From NCBI RefSeq assembly GCF_004363235.1, contig NZ_SNYW01000011.1, positions 1 to 64,000 on the forward strand: a DNA stretch of 64,000 nt, written 5' to 3'. Source of the DNA: Dongia mobilis (GTDB lineage: Bacteria > Pseudomonadota > Alphaproteobacteria > Dongiales > Dongiaceae). Made by a program: the position numbers and the translations under genes. Below are positions 33,949 through 43,853 of the stretch, in pieces (positions within the stretch are counted from its first letter, which is position 1; every line of letters begins with the position of its first letter). The notes beneath the pieces are model-generated. The model was not told the DNA's origin. It saw nothing but the letters and a program-made list of their open reading frames with translations, and did no database searches.

Positions 33949-36150
33949 TCAGGCGGCGCCCATCAGGCGCGGCAGGAAGGATTCATGCGCCCCCTTGAGC
34001 TCGGCCAGCTTCAGCGAGCGGCCGTCGAGGGACAAGGCATCGCCGCCGGTTTCGCCGAGGATGGCGACCGGCACACCCGCCGCCTTGGCGCGCGTCATGA
34101 CGGCAGCCGCCTCTCCACCCGGCACGGCGATGACATAGCGCGCCTGGTCTTCACCGAACCAGAAGGCATGGGCCTCGGCCGCATCCTTGGGCGTCACCAG
34201 ATTGGCACCGATGCCGCCGGCCAGGGCCATCTCGGCCACCGCCACCAGCAGGCCGCCATCCGACACGTCGTGACAGGTGACAAGCGCGCCGGCCTCGATC
34301 ACGCCGCGCACGAAATCGCCGTTGCGACGCTCGGCGGCGAGGTCGACCGGAGGTGGCGCCCCCGCTTCCCTGCCCGCAATCTCGCGCAGATATATCGACT
34401 GGCCGAGCCAGCCCCGGGTCTCGCCCAGCAGCAGCACGGTCTCGGCCTTCGCCTTGAAGGCGATGGTCGCCATGCGCGCGACATCGGCCATGACGCCGAC
34501 ACCGCCGATGGTGGGTGTGGGCAGGATGCCCTTGCCGTTGGTCTCGTTGTAGAGCGAGACGTTGCCGGAGACGACCGGGTAGTCGAGGGCCTTGCAGGCC
34601 TCGGCCATGCCCTCGATCGAGAGCGCGAACTGGCCCATGATCTCGGGCCGCTGCGGGTTGCCGAAATTCATGTTGTCGGTGATGGCAAGCGGCCTGGCCC
34701 CCACCGCGGTCAGGTTGCGCCAGGTCTCGGCCACCGCCTGGGCACCGCCCGTCTTCGGATCGGCGAAGACATAGCGCGGCGTGCAATCGGAGGTCATGGC
34801 AAGCGCCTTGGCGCTGTCCGGCAGGCGGACGACGGCGGCATCGCCGCCCGGGCGCTGGGCGGTGTGGCCCATGACCAGGTGGTCGTATTGCTCCCAGACC
34901 CAGCGGCGGCTGGCGAGGTCGGCCGAGCCCAGCATGGTCTTCAAGGCACTCAGCAGATCATTGGGCGCCGGCACATCCCGCGCGGCGATTTCCGCCTGCG
35001 CCGGGGTCGGCACCCAGGGGCGCTCGTAGACCGGCGCCTTCTCGACCAGGGGTGCCACCGGCATGTCGGCGGCCACTTCGCCATCCTTCTTCAGCACCAG
35101 ATGACCGGTGTCGGTCAAGCGGCCGATCTCGGCGAAATCCAGTTCCCATTTCTCGAAGATGGCGCGGGCCTTGTCCATGGCCTCGGGCTTCAAGACCATG
35201 AGCATGCGCTCCTGGCTTTCCGAAAGCATGATCTCGTAGGCGGTCATGTGCGTCTCGCGCACCGGCACCTTGTCGAGATCGAGCTCGATGCCGAGGCCGC
35301 CCTTGGACGACATCTCGACCGAAGACGAGGTGAGGCCGGCCGCCCCCATGTCCTGGATGGCGACGATGGCATCGGTCGCCATCAGTTCCAGGCAGGCTTC
35401 CAGCAGCAGCTTTTCGGTGAAGGGATCGCCGACCTGGACGGTCGGGCGCTTTTCCTCGGAATCCTCGGTGAATTCGGCGGACGCCATGGTGGCACCGTGA
35501 ATGCCGTCGCGCCCGGTCTTGGCGCCGACATAGATCACCGGATTGCCGACACCCGCCGCCGCCGAATAGAAGATCTTGTCGGCATCGGCGAGGCCGACGG
35601 TCATGGCATTGACCAGGATGTTGCCGTTATAGCTGGCGTGGAAATTGACCTCGCCACCCACCGTCGGCACGCCCATGCAATTGCCATAGCCGCCGATGCC
35701 GGCGACGACGCCGGAAACGAGATGGCGCGTCTTCGGATCGTTGGGCTCGCCGAAGCGCAGTGCGTTGAGGTTGGCGATGGGCCGCGCACCCATGGTGAAG
35801 ACGTCGCGCATGATTCCGCCCACCCCGGTCGCGGCACCCTGATAGGGCTCGATGAACGAGGGATGGTTGTGGCTTTCCATCTTGAAGACCGCCGCCTGGC
35901 CGTCGCCGATGTCGATGACGCCGGCATTCTCGCCCGGTCCCTGGATCACCCAGGGCGCGCTCGTCGGCAGCTTCTTCAGGTGCACCTTCGAGGATTTGTA
36001 CGAGCAGTGCTCGGACCACATGACCGAGAAGATGCCGAGCTCGGTCATCGAGGGTTCGCGGCCCATGATCTCGAGCACCAGCTTGTACTCGTCGGCGGAG
36101 AGCCCGTGTTCGGCGACAATCTCGGGGGTAATCTTCTGGACCTTGCTCAC
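33949..36150 (-). CDS. purL: Phosphoribosylformylglycinamidine synthase, large subunit
   Basis: PurL catalyses ATP-dependent FGAR to FGAM conversion in purine biosynthesis. The 733-residue length is the small PurL type that needs PurS and PurQ. Visible motifs include [46 protein letters not shown] and [11 protein letters not shown]. The gene overlaps purQ by four bases, and the glutaminase and PurS genes precede it in the order purS-purQ-purL. Confidence 0.97.
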   Translation of the reverse strand: MSKVQKITPEIVAEHGLSADEYKLVLEIMGREPSMTELGIFSVMWSEHCSYKSSKVHLKKLPTSAPWVIQGPGENAGVIDIGDGQAAVFKMESHNHPSFIEPYQGAATGVGGIMRDVFTMGARPIANLNALRFGEPNDPKTRHLVSGVVAGIGGYGNCMGVPTVGGEVNFHASYNGNILVNAMTVGLADADKIFYSAAAGVGNPVIYVGAKTGRDGIHGATMASAEFTEDSEEKRPTVQVGDPFTEKLLLEACLELMATDAIVAIQDMGAAGLTSSSVEMSSKGGLGIELDLDKVPVRETHMTAYEIMLSESQERMLMVLKPEAMDKARAIFEKWELDFAEIGRLTDTGHLVLKKDGEVAADMPVAPLVEKAPVYERPWVPTPAQAEIAARDVPAPNDLLSALKTMLGSADLASRRWVWEQYDHLVMGHTAQRPGGDAAVVRLPDSAKALAMTSDCTPRYVFADPKTGGAQAVAETWRNLTAVGARPLAITDNMNFGNPQRPEIMGQFALSIEGMAEACKALDYPVVSGNVSLYNETNGKGILPTPTIGGVGVMADVARMATIAFKAKAETVLLLGETRGWLGQSIYLREIAGREAGAPPPVDLAAERRNGDFVRGVIEAGALVTCHDVSDGGLLVAVAEMALAGGIGANLVTPKDAAEAHAFWFGEDQARYVIAVPGGEAAAVMTRAKAAGVPVAILGETGGDALSLDGRSLKLAELKGAHESFLPRLMGAA

Positions 36151-36836
36151 GACACGGCCTCCACCATGCTCGTGAACAGGGCCTTGCCATCGGTGGAGCC
36201 GTGCAGCGGCTCGATCGCGTTTTCGGGATGCGGCATCAGTCCCAGCACATTGCGCTTCTTGTTGAGGATGCCGGCGATGTGCCGGATCGATCCGTTCGGG
36301 TTGTAGACGGAATCAAGCCGCCCTTCCGGCCCGCAATAGCGGAAGGCGATGCGGTCCTCCGCCTCGAGCTCATCCAGCGTCCGGGGGTCGGCGAAGTAAT
36401 TGCCGTCGTGATGGGCGACCGGGATCGAGAGCACCTGGCCCTTCTTGTAGCCGGCGGTAAAGCGCGAGCCCGAGGTCTCGACGCGCAGGCCGACATTGCG
36501 GCAGACGAATTTGAGGTTGGCGTTGCGCAACAGCACGCCCGGCAGCAAGCCGGCCTCGGTGATGATCTGGAAGCCGTTGCAGATGCCGATCACCGCCATG
36601 CCGCCTTCGGCCCGCGCCTTCACCTCGCGCAGCACCGGCGAGTTGGCGGCGATGGCGCCGCAGCGCAGGTAGTCGCCATAGGAGAAGCCGCCCGGCACCA
36701 GCACCAGATCGACCTTGGGCAGCGCAGTGTCGCGATGCCAGACCATGATCGGATCCTTGCCGGTGGCCTGCTTCAGCGCCGCTTTGGCGTCGCCTTCGCG
36801 ATTGGAACCCGGAAATACGACGATCGCCGACTTCAT
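36147..36836 (-). CDS. purQ: FGAM synthase glutaminase subunit
   Basis: The 229-residue class I glutamine amidotransferase supplies ammonia to PurL. The nucleophile Cys is in [15 protein letters not shown], the oxyanion region is [14 protein letters not shown], and the His/Glu pair is in [14 protein letters not shown]. It overlaps purL by four bases and follows purS by three bases, so the three subunits are translated as a unit. Confidence 0.97.
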   Translation of the reverse strand: MKSAIVVFPGSNREGDAKAALKQATGKDPIMVWHRDTALPKVDLVLVPGGFSYGDYLRCGAIAANSPVLREVKARAEGGMAVIGICNGFQIITEAGLLPGVLLRNANLKFVCRNVGLRVETSGSRFTAGYKKGQVLSIPVAHHDGNYFADPRTLDELEAEDRIAFRYCGPEGRLDSVYNPNGSIRHIAGILNKKRNVLGLMPHPENAIEPLHGSTDGKALFTSMVEAVS

Positions 36837-36839
36837 GTC

Positions 36840-37082
36840 TCAGTCCACCAGTTCGATGGCGTAGTTCTCGATCACGGTATTGGCCAGCAGCCTGTTGCAC
36901 ATCTGCTCGACCGCGGCCTTCGCCTTGCCCTTGTCGGTCTCGGCGAGATCGACCTCGATATACTTGCCCTGGCGCACGTCGCCGACGGAATTGAAGCCGA
37001 GGGCGTGAAGCGCGCTGGCGATGGCGCGGCCCTGGGGATCGAGCACGCCGTTCTTCAGGGTGATGTGGATTCGGGCCTTCAT
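36840..37082 (-). CDS. purS: FGAM synthase subunit PurS
   Basis: This 80-residue protein is the small subunit that links PurQ and PurL. It reads KARIHITLKNGVLDPQGRAI, followed by HALGFNSVGDVRQGKYIEVD, typical of PurS. It lies directly before purQ with a three-base gap. Confidence 0.96.
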   Translation of the reverse strand: MKARIHITLKNGVLDPQGRAIASALHALGFNSVGDVRQGKYIEVDLAETDKGKAKAAVEQMCNRLLANTVIENYAIELVD

Positions 37083-37108
37083 GAAGTTCCCTCAGTTCGA
37101 CAGGTAAG

Positions 37109-37138
37109 CACTGACTTGGTTTAGTCACTGACTTGGTT
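37109..37138. repeat. 13-bp direct repeat between purC and purS
   Basis: CACTGACTTGGTT occurs at 37109-37121 and again at 37126-37138, with a 17-base period. It lies in the spacer between the end of purC and the start of purS and looks like a local duplication. Confidence 0.8.
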
Positions 37139-37196
37139 CTTGGGGTGGAATGAATGGGGCGCCAACCGGCGCCCTGTGTCTCCCGGCCTGGCGGCC

Positions 37197-37961
37197 CTAT
37201 TGCATGGTACTCGGGCCCTTCATGTCGCGGGGGCCGCCTTCCGGCAGGATGCCGAGGCGCCGCGCCACTTCCTGATAGGCCTCCTCGACATTGCCGAGGT
37301 CGCGGCGGAAGCGGTCCTTGTCCAGCTTCTCGCCGGTCTTGACGTCCCAGAGGCGGCAATTGTCGGGGCTGATCTCGTCGGCAAGAACGATGCGCATCTC
37401 GTCATTCTCGTAGAGCCGGCCGAATTCCAGCTTGAAATCGACCAGGCGCAGGCCGACACCCAGCATCAGGCCGGTGAGGAAATCGTTCACCCGCAAGGCG
37501 AGGTTGATCATCTCGTCGAGGTCCTGCGGCATGGCCCAGCCGAAGGCGGTGATGTGCTCTTCCGAGACGATCGGGTCGCCGAGTTCGTCCGACTTGTAAT
37601 AGTACTCGATGATCGAGCGCGGCAGCTGGGTCCCTTCCGGGATGCCGAGACGCTTCGAGAGGGAGCCCGCCGCCACGTTCCGCACCACCACTTCGAGCGG
37701 GATGATCTCGACCTCGCGCACCAATTGCTCGCGCATATTGAGGCGGCGCACAAAATGGGTCGGAATGCCGATTTCGCCCAGGCGCAGCATCAGGTATTCG
37801 GAGATGCGGTTGTTGAGCACCCCCTTGCCGGTGATGGTGCCCTTCTTCTGGTTGTTGAAGGCGCTGGCGTCGTCCTTGAAATACTGCACCAGCGTGCCCG
37901 GCTCCGGGCCCTCGAACAGGACCTTGGCCTTGCCTTCGTAGATGCGGCGGCGGCGCGACAT
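37197..37961 (-). CDS. purC: SAICAR synthetase
   Basis: PurC joins aspartate to CAIR in purine biosynthesis. The 254-residue protein starts [20 protein letters not shown] and has [31 protein letters not shown] and [10 protein letters not shown], all typical. The ATG at 37961 follows CCCTGGA; the frame continues upstream but without homologous content. It precedes purS, purQ and purL on the same strand, giving the run purC-purS-purQ-purL-bolA-grxD. Confidence 0.96.
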   Translation of the reverse strand: MSRRRRIYEGKAKVLFEGPEPGTLVQYFKDDASAFNNQKKGTITGKGVLNNRISEYLMLRLGEIGIPTHFVRRLNMREQLVREVEIIPLEVVVRNVAAGSLSKRLGIPEGTQLPRSIIEYYYKSDELGDPIVSEEHITAFGWAMPQDLDEMINLALRVNDFLTGLMLGVGLRLVDFKLEFGRLYENDEMRIVLADEISPDNCRLWDVKTGEKLDKDRFRRDLGNVEEAYQEVARRLGILPEGGPRDMKGPSTMQ

Positions 37962-38124
37962 TCCAGGGGGTCTCCAATGCTGCCCGGACCGAAGCCGGAT
38001 CGACTCTGGCGGCCGGCGGTCGGGATTCGGCCTTCTTCTAGCAGCATGGCACCGGCAATACAATGATCGCCGGTCCCCTGAGCAGACTCGCCGCAGGTCA
38101 ATTAATGCGTTCTATTCCAGCATG

Positions 38125-39069
38125 TTAGGCCGAAGCCGGTCCGGCCAAGGCCAGGACCAGCAGGCCGCCACCGACCGCAATCACGAAAAGCGGGCCAAGT
38201 AGGGCAAGAAAGCGCGCCCAATACCCCCCGGCCGGCAGGCGCAGGCTGACCTGGCGGCGCAGGAGAATGCTGGCGATGCCGAGGAGGGCCAGGGTCAGGC
38301 CCATGCCGAAGGCGATGGCGCCGGCCATGGCGATGCCGGCGAGGATCAGGCCGTTGGCGAGGGCGAAGAGCAGGACCAGAATCGCCCCGGAACAGGGCAC
38401 GAAGCCGGCGGCGATGGCGAGGGCGCGCTGTTCCAGCCTGCGCCCCCTGCCCCCAGCGGAATCCCGGGCGGCCTCACCGATGCCATGATTACAGGCGTGG
38501 CCGTGATGATGGTGATGGGCCGCATGGTCCCGCCCCAGCCACCATTCGCGCAGCATCAGGAGGCCGATCGCCAGGATCGCGCCATAGCTGACCACGCGCA
38601 GCCAGAAGAACTGGCTGGTGGGCGAGACCAGAGCTCTCGAGAGGACAAGATGCGCCAGCCCGACGATCACCACGGCGCCGACCACATGGCTGATGGCGAT
38701 CCAGCTTGCCATGGCAACACCGCGGACGGGCCGTGCCTCGCGGCCCAGGAAGTAACCGATGACGACGCTTTTGCCATGGCCCGGACCCAGGGCATGGAAG
38801 ACGCCATAGAGAAAGGCAAACAGGATGCCGGCCCAGAGGGCGCCCCGATCCTCGCCGCGCTTGATGGCGACAAGGCGCGCATTGAGGGCACGGTTGACGT
38901 CGCGTTGCCAGGCATAGATCTGGTGCCGGACCGGCTGCAGGAAGCCGCCGGAGGCGGCCGGTTCCGGCGCCGCAGCGACGGCGCCGCCACCGAACGGGCT
39001 GGCTTCCTGGGCGCGCGCCTCTATCGTCCCCACGCCCAGCAGGAGAAGCAGGAGAACAACGAATCTCAT
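38125..39069 (-). CDS. NicO/RcnA-type nickel-cobalt-class metal transporter
   Basis: The 314-residue membrane protein starts with a signal-like helix (VVLLLLLLGVGTIEARAQ). It has the NicO hallmarks FHALGPGHGKSVVIGYFLG and AIAAGFVPCSGAILVLLFALANG. A histidine-rich loop (AHHHHHGHACNHG) may bind metal. The start at 39069 overlaps the stop of the DUF1007 gene in ATGA; the ATG at 39075 is an alternative. The pairing with DUF1007 and a Zur-controlled znuA suggests zinc transport rather than nickel, although the family's best-studied members export nickel and cobalt. Confidence 0.87.
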   Translation of the reverse strand: MRFVVLLLLLLGVGTIEARAQEASPFGGGAVAAAPEPAASGGFLQPVRHQIYAWQRDVNRALNARLVAIKRGEDRGALWAGILFAFLYGVFHALGPGHGKSVVIGYFLGREARPVRGVAMASWIAISHVVGAVVIVGLAHLVLSRALVSPTSQFFWLRVVSYGAILAIGLLMLREWWLGRDHAAHHHHHGHACNHGIGEAARDSAGGRGRRLEQRALAIAAGFVPCSGAILVLLFALANGLILAGIAMAGAIAFGMGLTLALLGIASILLRRQVSLRLPAGGYWARFLALLGPLFVIAVGGGLLVLALAGPASA

Positions 39070-39662
39070 TGGCATGATACCGATATGGCCTGGGGAATGA
39101 CGAAGCCGCCGTAATAGGCATTGGCCGGATCGTCGCGCACGACGGCCTCGCATCTGTCGCTGCCCGCGCCTTCCAGGGCGATCGGATTGTCGGCAGCCAG
39201 AAGCACCTCGACGTAATACTCGCGGTCGCTGATTTCGAGGCGAAGCGCCTGTGTGCGAGGATCGACCGGCGCCGGCAATGTGAAGGTCAGTTCGAAATGC
39301 AGGGCCCCCTCCTGCTTCCGCGCGGCGAAGGCCGAGGGGGCCAGGTCGCGGTAATCGGTGCCGTCGACCGAGACATGGGTGAAATAGCGAAAGCTGGCCA
39401 GATTGGGCAGGGTTCCCTCGCCCATCGCGGCACTCTCGGCCGCGCTGATAGCCCCGTCCGCATCGGCGTCGTAGTGCAGCATCATGTCTTCGGTAAAGAT
39501 CTCGTCGAAACGCCAATCGGTGCGGAAGCCGACAAGTTTTCCGCCCTCGAAATGCAGCACGACGCGGTTGTCGATGAAGACATGGGGATGGGCCACGGCA
39601 GTGGCGGACCCGCCCGTCATGAGCAACAGCGCGGCGAAGCCCGATAATACAAACCGGTTCAC
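39066..39662 (-). CDS. DUF1007 family periplasmic protein
   Basis: The 198-residue protein starts at GTG 39662, has a signal peptide (LSGFAALLLMTGGSATAVAHP) and continues with the family opening HPHVFIDNRVVLHFEGGKL. An EF-hand-like acidic stretch (DADADGAISAAE) follows. DUF1007 proteins regularly accompany NicO transporters in metal-responsive gene sets and may be their periplasmic partner. It is coupled to the transporter gene by a four-base overlap and follows the 96-residue protein by 13 bases. Confidence 0.8.
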   Translation of the reverse strand: MNRFVLSGFAALLLMTGGSATAVAHPHVFIDNRVVLHFEGGKLVGFRTDWRFDEIFTEDMMLHYDADADGAISAAESAAMGEGTLPNLASFRYFTHVSVDGTDYRDLAPSAFAARKQEGALHFELTFTLPAPVDPRTQALRLEISDREYYVEVLLAADNPIALEGAGSDRCEAVVRDDPANAYYGGFVIPQAISVSCQ

Positions 39663-39675
39663 GTTCGCGTGATGA

Positions 39676-39966
39676 CTAGAGCGATTTGTCCGGCGCCACG
39701 CTGAGCGAGCAGCTGCAGAAGGGGCAGGAAACGGTCGTCCGGTAATCCGCCGGCACATGGCCGGCCGCCACCTCGCCATTGAGGAAGCTGCGCATCGCCG
39801 TCACCAACTCGTCATGGGAGGTGGTGGCGCGGCAGGACAGCGCCATCGCCTCCCGGTCCGCCAGCGACAGGGGTTCGCTGGAGAGCGCCCGCGCGGTACC
39901 CGTGCCCAGGACCGAGAACGGCAAGGCCATGGTCGTGGCTTTCAGCAGAAGGCGTCTTGTCAGCAT
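39676..39966 (-). CDS. Exported 96-residue protein with a Cys-rich C-terminus, unknown function
   Basis: The ATG at 39966 has GGAGAA upstream. The N-terminus MLTRRLLLKATTMALPFSVL carries a twin-arginine-like signal, and the mature part ends with VSCPFCSCSLSVAPDKSL, where three cysteines in CPFCSC could bind a metal. I do not recognise the family. It lies between znuA and the DUF1007 gene in a Zur-controlled run, so a periplasmic metal-handling role is a fair inference. Confidence 0.72.
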   Translation of the reverse strand: MLTRRLLLKATTMALPFSVLGTGTARALSSEPLSLADREAMALSCRATTSHDELVTAMRSFLNGEVAAGHVPADYRTTVSCPFCSCSLSVAPDKSL

Positions 39967-40007
39967 GTGGCATTCTCCGTTCCCGGCGATCTCAACGGCA
40001 GAATAGG

Positions 40008-41012
40008 TCAACGCAACGCTTCGAGCAACGTCGCCTGATTGTACCGGAACAGGGATTGGAGCGTCGGCGCGGGACCATCCGGGCCGGACAAGGCGTCGGC
40101 ATAGAGCGCGCCACCGATCCGGATGCCGGTATCGGCGGCGAGAGTCTCGATGAGGCGCGGATCGGTCATGTTCTCAAGGAAGGCGGCGCCGACGCGGCCG
40201 GCCTTGGCCTGTTCGACGATCTTCTTCATATCCTGGGCGCTGGGCTCGGCCTCCGTGCTGGCCCCCTGCACGCTCACGAAGTCGAGGCCGTAGGCGCGGC
40301 CGAAATAGGCAAAGGCGTCATGGGAGGTGAGCACGCGGCGTCGCTCGGCCGGCAGCTCGCCGAAGGCCGCTTTGAGTTCTGCATCGATGGCGGCGAACTC
40401 GGCCTTCAGGGCATCCGCCCGCGCAGAAAAGCCGGCGGCCAGGCCGGGCCGCGCCTCAGCCAGGCCGGCGGCGATGTTGTCGATATAGCCCAGCACCAGC
40501 CGTGCGTCCTGAAAGGCATGGGGATCCGATTCGCCGTGATCGTGGTGATCAGGGCCGGCGCCCGGGGCACGATCCGCATCGTGATCGTGGTCGTGGTCGT
40601 GGTCTTCGCCCTCATGTGCGTGTTCATGTTCATGTTCGTGTACATCCCCGGCTTCGGTCCAGGCCAGCGGCTCGATGCCGGCGGTCGCTGTCACTATGCG
40701 CCCCTCGAAACCGGCGGCATCCGTCAGTCGCTCCAGCCAGGACTCGAAGCCAAGGCCATTGGCGATCAGAAGCTCCGCCCCGGCCACGGCACGCTGATCC
40801 GCGGCACCCGGGTCGAAACCATGGGCGTCCTGGTCGGGCCCGACCAGGACGGTGAGGTCGACACCATCGCCGCCGATCTGGCGCACCAGATCGCCCAGAA
40901 TGCTGAAGGTGGCGACCACCCTGACCGGCTCCTGCGCGGTGGCCAGAACCGGCTGCAGGCAGAAACCAGCGGCCGAGAAGGCGAGAAAGGTGATGAACTG
41001 GCGAAGGCGCAT
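40008..41012 (-). CDS. znuA: Zinc ABC substrate-binding protein ZnuA
   Basis: The 334-residue periplasmic protein has a signal peptide (FLAFSAAGFCLQPVLATAQ) and the cluster A-I fold: VVATFSILGDLVRQIGGD, LVGPDQDAHGFDPGAAD and LTSHDAFAYFGRAYGLD. A long His/Asp/Glu-rich loop near residues 125-160 is typical of ZnuA and may gather zinc. It starts at 41012, only 14 bases downstream of a near-perfect Zur site. No znuB or znuC gene follows; instead a 96-residue protein, DUF1007 and a NicO transporter do. Confidence 0.94.
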   Translation of the reverse strand: MRLRQFITFLAFSAAGFCLQPVLATAQEPVRVVATFSILGDLVRQIGGDGVDLTVLVGPDQDAHGFDPGAADQRAVAGAELLIANGLGFESWLERLTDAAGFEGRIVTATAGIEPLAWTEAGDVHEHEHEHAHEGEDHDHDHDHDADRAPGAGPDHHDHGESDPHAFQDARLVLGYIDNIAAGLAEARPGLAAGFSARADALKAEFAAIDAELKAAFGELPAERRRVLTSHDAFAYFGRAYGLDFVSVQGASTEAEPSAQDMKKIVEQAKAGRVGAAFLENMTDPRLIETLAADTGIRIGGALYADALSGPDGPAPTLQSLFRYNQATLLEALR

Positions 41013-41025
41013 GGCAGCATCCAAT

Positions 41026-41048
41026 GAAATGTTATAATATAACACTCA
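41026..41048 (-). promoter_or_regulatory. Zur box upstream of znuA
   Basis: The plus strand reads GAAATGTTATA, one base, then TATAACACTCA. It matches the Zur consensus described for gamma-proteobacteria (GAAATGTTATA-N-TATAACATTTC) at 19 of 22 defined positions, and the first half is perfect. The position right before znuA makes zinc-Zur repression of the whole operon very likely. Confidence 0.9.
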
Positions 41049-41120
41049 TAGCGCAGCGTTGCGCGGTGTGCAAGCCACCTGCCCCGCGATCAGGCCTTTT
41101 GCCCAACAGCTGAGAAACCT

Positions 41121-41870
41121 TCAGGCGAGGTCGATCTCCTGCCAGGCGATTGTCTCCGGCCGCCCGCCGAGGAACCGCCAGACCGGCAACCGCTCCGAAT
41201 GCTGCACGGAAGGCAAGGCGATCAGGGACGAACTCATCGTGCCGAAACCGGTATTGGAGACGATGTGCATGGCGTCGAACACATCCCCGCCCGGTTCGTG
41301 CCGGCGGGAGCCCAGCAGGGCTTCCCACTCCCGCCAGTCCTGCCGCTCCGGCAGCGGCGCCTCTGCCGCCTGCCATTGCGGCAAATAGTAGCGGATTCGG
41401 CGGCTGCCGGGATCGTTGCGGTCATGGGCGGTGATCATGGAAAGGCCGGGGGGCAGCGTTTCGGCGATAAGCTGCGTGCCGTCATTGCGCAACCAGAAGG
41501 CGGCCGAATTGTCGGCGACGAACATGTTGAACGGTCGATAGGCGGCGGCATCCAGCTGCGCCAGCATCTCGATCGCTGCATCGGCGTCGGCGAGGTCGAG
41601 CGCATCCAGCACCAGTTCGCCGCGCGACCGCTTGCCGGCCTGTGGGCCCAGCGTGTTGGGGCGGTTGAGAATGCCGGCGACGACGCCGAAATCGTTGATG
41701 CCCAGCCAGGAGCCACCGGCCAGCAGGTCCTGCCCGGCGACAATCTCCGGCCGGTCAGGCCAGTGCCGCGCCGGCGGCAGCCACGGCCGGTCGTGCATCT
41801 CGTCACGATTGGCGGCAATCAGGATGGGCCAGTCATGGCCGGGCCGGTTCAGGATGATGACGCTGCACAT
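41121..41870 (-). CDS. NRDE family (TANGO2-like) protein
   Basis: The 249-residue protein begins MCSVIILNRPGHDWPILIAA and then NRDE, which gives the family its name. GGSWLGINDFGVVAGILNRP and a C-terminal region with HIVSNTGFG are also typical. TANGO2-type proteins have been linked to heme and lipid handling, but a bacterial function is not settled. The start at 41870 follows the usual Met-Cys; the catalytic-type N-terminal Cys would be exposed after Met removal. It is convergent with nothing nearby and has its own spacer. Confidence 0.9.
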   Translation of the reverse strand: MCSVIILNRPGHDWPILIAANRDEMHDRPWLPPARHWPDRPEIVAGQDLLAGGSWLGINDFGVVAGILNRPNTLGPQAGKRSRGELVLDALDLADADAAIEMLAQLDAAAYRPFNMFVADNSAAFWLRNDGTQLIAETLPPGLSMITAHDRNDPGSRRIRYYLPQWQAAEAPLPERQDWREWEALLGSRRHEPGGDVFDAMHIVSNTGFGTMSSSLIALPSVQHSERLPVWRFLGGRPETIAWQEIDLA

Positions 41871-42054
41871 GTCTGGACTGTCGCGAAGGAGGAATTGCGT
41901 GATCTGCGAGCAGGTTGCGCCGGGAAACAAGCCCGCCGCGCCAGCCCGTCGTCAGGTCTATTAGACTTGACGGGACGCGGCCGGCCAACCATTTTTCCAG
42001 ACGAATGCCGGCGCCGATCCCGGGGGCCGGGGAACAGCAAGGGATTGCAGCCGC

Positions 42055-42384
42055 ATGACGAGTTTCAACGACCGCGAAGCCGCCTTCGAGAACAAGTTCA
42101 AGCATGACAAGGAGCTTGAGTTCAAGGTCAACAACCGGCGCAACAAGCTGCTGGGCCTTTGGGCAGCCAAGCTGCTGGGCATCGACGGCGCCGAAGCCGA
42201 GGCTTATGCCAAAGCGGTGGTGGCCGCCGATTTCGAGAAGCCGGGCGATTCCGACGTCGTCGAGAAAGTGATGGCCGATTTCAAGGCGAAGAATGTCGAC
42301 ATGAGCGAGCATCGCCTGCGCAAGTACATGGAAGAACTGATGGCCGCGGCGAAGCAGCAGGTCATGACCGAATCCGGTTCCTGA
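42055..42384 (+). CDS. DUF1476 protein, F1 ATPase zeta-type inhibitor
   Basis: The 109-residue helical protein reads MTSFNDREAAFENKFKHDKE, followed by NRRNKLLGLWAAKLLG and EHRLRKYMEELMAAAKQQV. This is the alphaproteobacterial DUF1476 family, one member of which is the zeta subunit that inhibits reverse ATP hydrolysis by the F1FO ATP synthase. That function is known for Paracoccus and inferred here. The gene is isolated, convergent with purB, and ends in a strong terminator. Confidence 0.94.
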   Translation: MTSFNDREAAFENKFKHDKELEFKVNNRRNKLLGLWAAKLLGIDGAEAEAYAKAVVAADFEKPGDSDVVEKVMADFKAKNVDMSEHRLRKYMEELMAAAKQQVMTESGS

Positions 42385-42403
42385 TCCGGCGCAACGGCGT
42401 ACG

Positions 42404-42441
42404 AAAAAAGGGCGGCGATGCACCGGCATCGCCGCCCTTTT
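42404..42441. terminator. Bidirectional terminator between the zeta-type gene and purB
   Basis: AAAAAAGGGCGGCGATG and CATCGCCGCCCTTTT form an 11-bp stem with a six-base loop. The A run on one side and the T run on the other let it terminate both convergent genes. Confidence 0.92.
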
Positions 42442-42461
42442 CAGTTTTGTTGCACACCGCC

Positions 42462-43760
42462 TCAGGCGCGGCCGAAAACGCGGCGGAAGATGTCGTCGAC
42501 ATGCTTGTAGTGGTAGCCGAGGTCGAAGCATTCCTCGAGCGCCCTGGCCTCGATCTTCGCCGAGACCAGCGGATCGCCCTTGAGTTCGGTAAGGAAATCC
42601 TTGCCTTCCAGCCAGACCTTCATCGCATTGCGCTGCACCGCCTGGTAGGAATCCTCGCGGCTCAACCCCGCCTGGGTGAGGGCGAGGAGCACGCGCTGCG
42701 AATGCACGAGGCCGCCATAGCGGTCGAGATTGGCCTGCATGTTCTCAGGATAAACGATCAGCTTGTCGATGAGGCCGACCAGGCGGTTGAGCGCGAAATC
42801 GAGGGCGATGGTGGCATCGGGGCCGAAGACGCGCTCGACCGAGGAATGGCTGATGTCGCGCTCGTGCCAGAGGGCCACGTTCTCGAGTGCCGGCGTCACC
42901 GCCGCGCGCACGATGCGGGCCAGGCCGGTCAGGTTCTCGGAGAGGACCGGGTTGCGCTTGTGCGGCATGGCGCTGGAGCCTTTCTGGCCCGGCGAGAAAT
43001 ATTCCTCGGCCTCGCGCACTTCCGAACGCTGCAGATGACGGATCTCGATCGAGAGATTCTCGATGGAACTCGCGATGACGCCAAGGACCGAGAAATACAT
43101 GGCGTGGCGGTCGCGCGGGATCACCTGGGTGGAAATGGGCTCGATGCCGAGGCCCATCTTCGCCGCCACATGCGCCTCGACCCGGGGGTCGATATTGGCG
43201 AAGGTGCCGACGGCACCCGAAATGGCGCAGGTCGCGATGTCGGCGCGGGCCGCCACCAGGCGTTCGCGGTCGCGCTTGAAGGCGGCGTAATGGGTCGCAA
43301 GCTTGAGGCCGAAGGTGGTGGGCTCGGCATGGATGCCGTGGCTGCGGCCCATGGTGGGGGTGAGCTTGTGCTCGAAGGCGCGCTTCTCGAGCGCCTTCAG
43401 CAGCCGGTCGAGATCGTCGAGCAGGATATCGGTCGCCTGGGCCAGCTGCACCGCAAGGCAGGTGTCGAGCAAGTCGGACGAGGTCATGCCCTGGTGCACG
43501 AAGCGCGCGGCGGGGCCGACATATTCGGCCAGATTGGTGAGGAAGGCGATGACGTCATGCTTGGTCTCGCGCTCGATCTCGTCGATCCGCGCCACCTCCC
43601 ACTGGCCCTTGGCCCAGATCTCGGCCGCCGCCTCCTTCGGGATGACGCCCAGTTCCGCCAGCGCATCGCAGGCATGGGCCTCGATCTCGAACCAGATACG
43701 GAAGCGGTTCTCGGGGTCCCAGATCCGGGTCATTTCGGGGCGGGAATAGCGGGGAATCAT
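42462..43760 (-). CDS. purB: Adenylosuccinate lyase
   Basis: PurB splits SAICAR and adenylosuccinate to release fumarate. The 432-residue protein has MIPRYSRPEMTRIWDPENRF, VHQGMTSSDLLDTC and the signature GSSAMPHKRNPV. The catalytic His is in MGRSHGIHAEPTTFG. It stands apart from the purCSQL cluster and is convergent with the DUF1476 gene. Confidence 0.97.
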   Translation of the reverse strand: MIPRYSRPEMTRIWDPENRFRIWFEIEAHACDALAELGVIPKEAAAEIWAKGQWEVARIDEIERETKHDVIAFLTNLAEYVGPAARFVHQGMTSSDLLDTCLAVQLAQATDILLDDLDRLLKALEKRAFEHKLTPTMGRSHGIHAEPTTFGLKLATHYAAFKRDRERLVAARADIATCAISGAVGTFANIDPRVEAHVAAKMGLGIEPISTQVIPRDRHAMYFSVLGVIASSIENLSIEIRHLQRSEVREAEEYFSPGQKGSSAMPHKRNPVLSENLTGLARIVRAAVTPALENVALWHERDISHSSVERVFGPDATIALDFALNRLVGLIDKLIVYPENMQANLDRYGGLVHSQRVLLALTQAGLSREDSYQAVQRNAMKVWLEGKDFLTELKGDPLVSAKIEARALEECFDLGYHYKHVDDIFRRVFGRA

Positions 43761-43853
43761 CGGGGCCTCGCGGGGAATGGCGGGAAATTCGGCGCCAAAT
43801 CAGCGGCAAAGGCCGGCAAAGTCAACCGGGAATCCGAGCCTGCCAGCGCCCAT

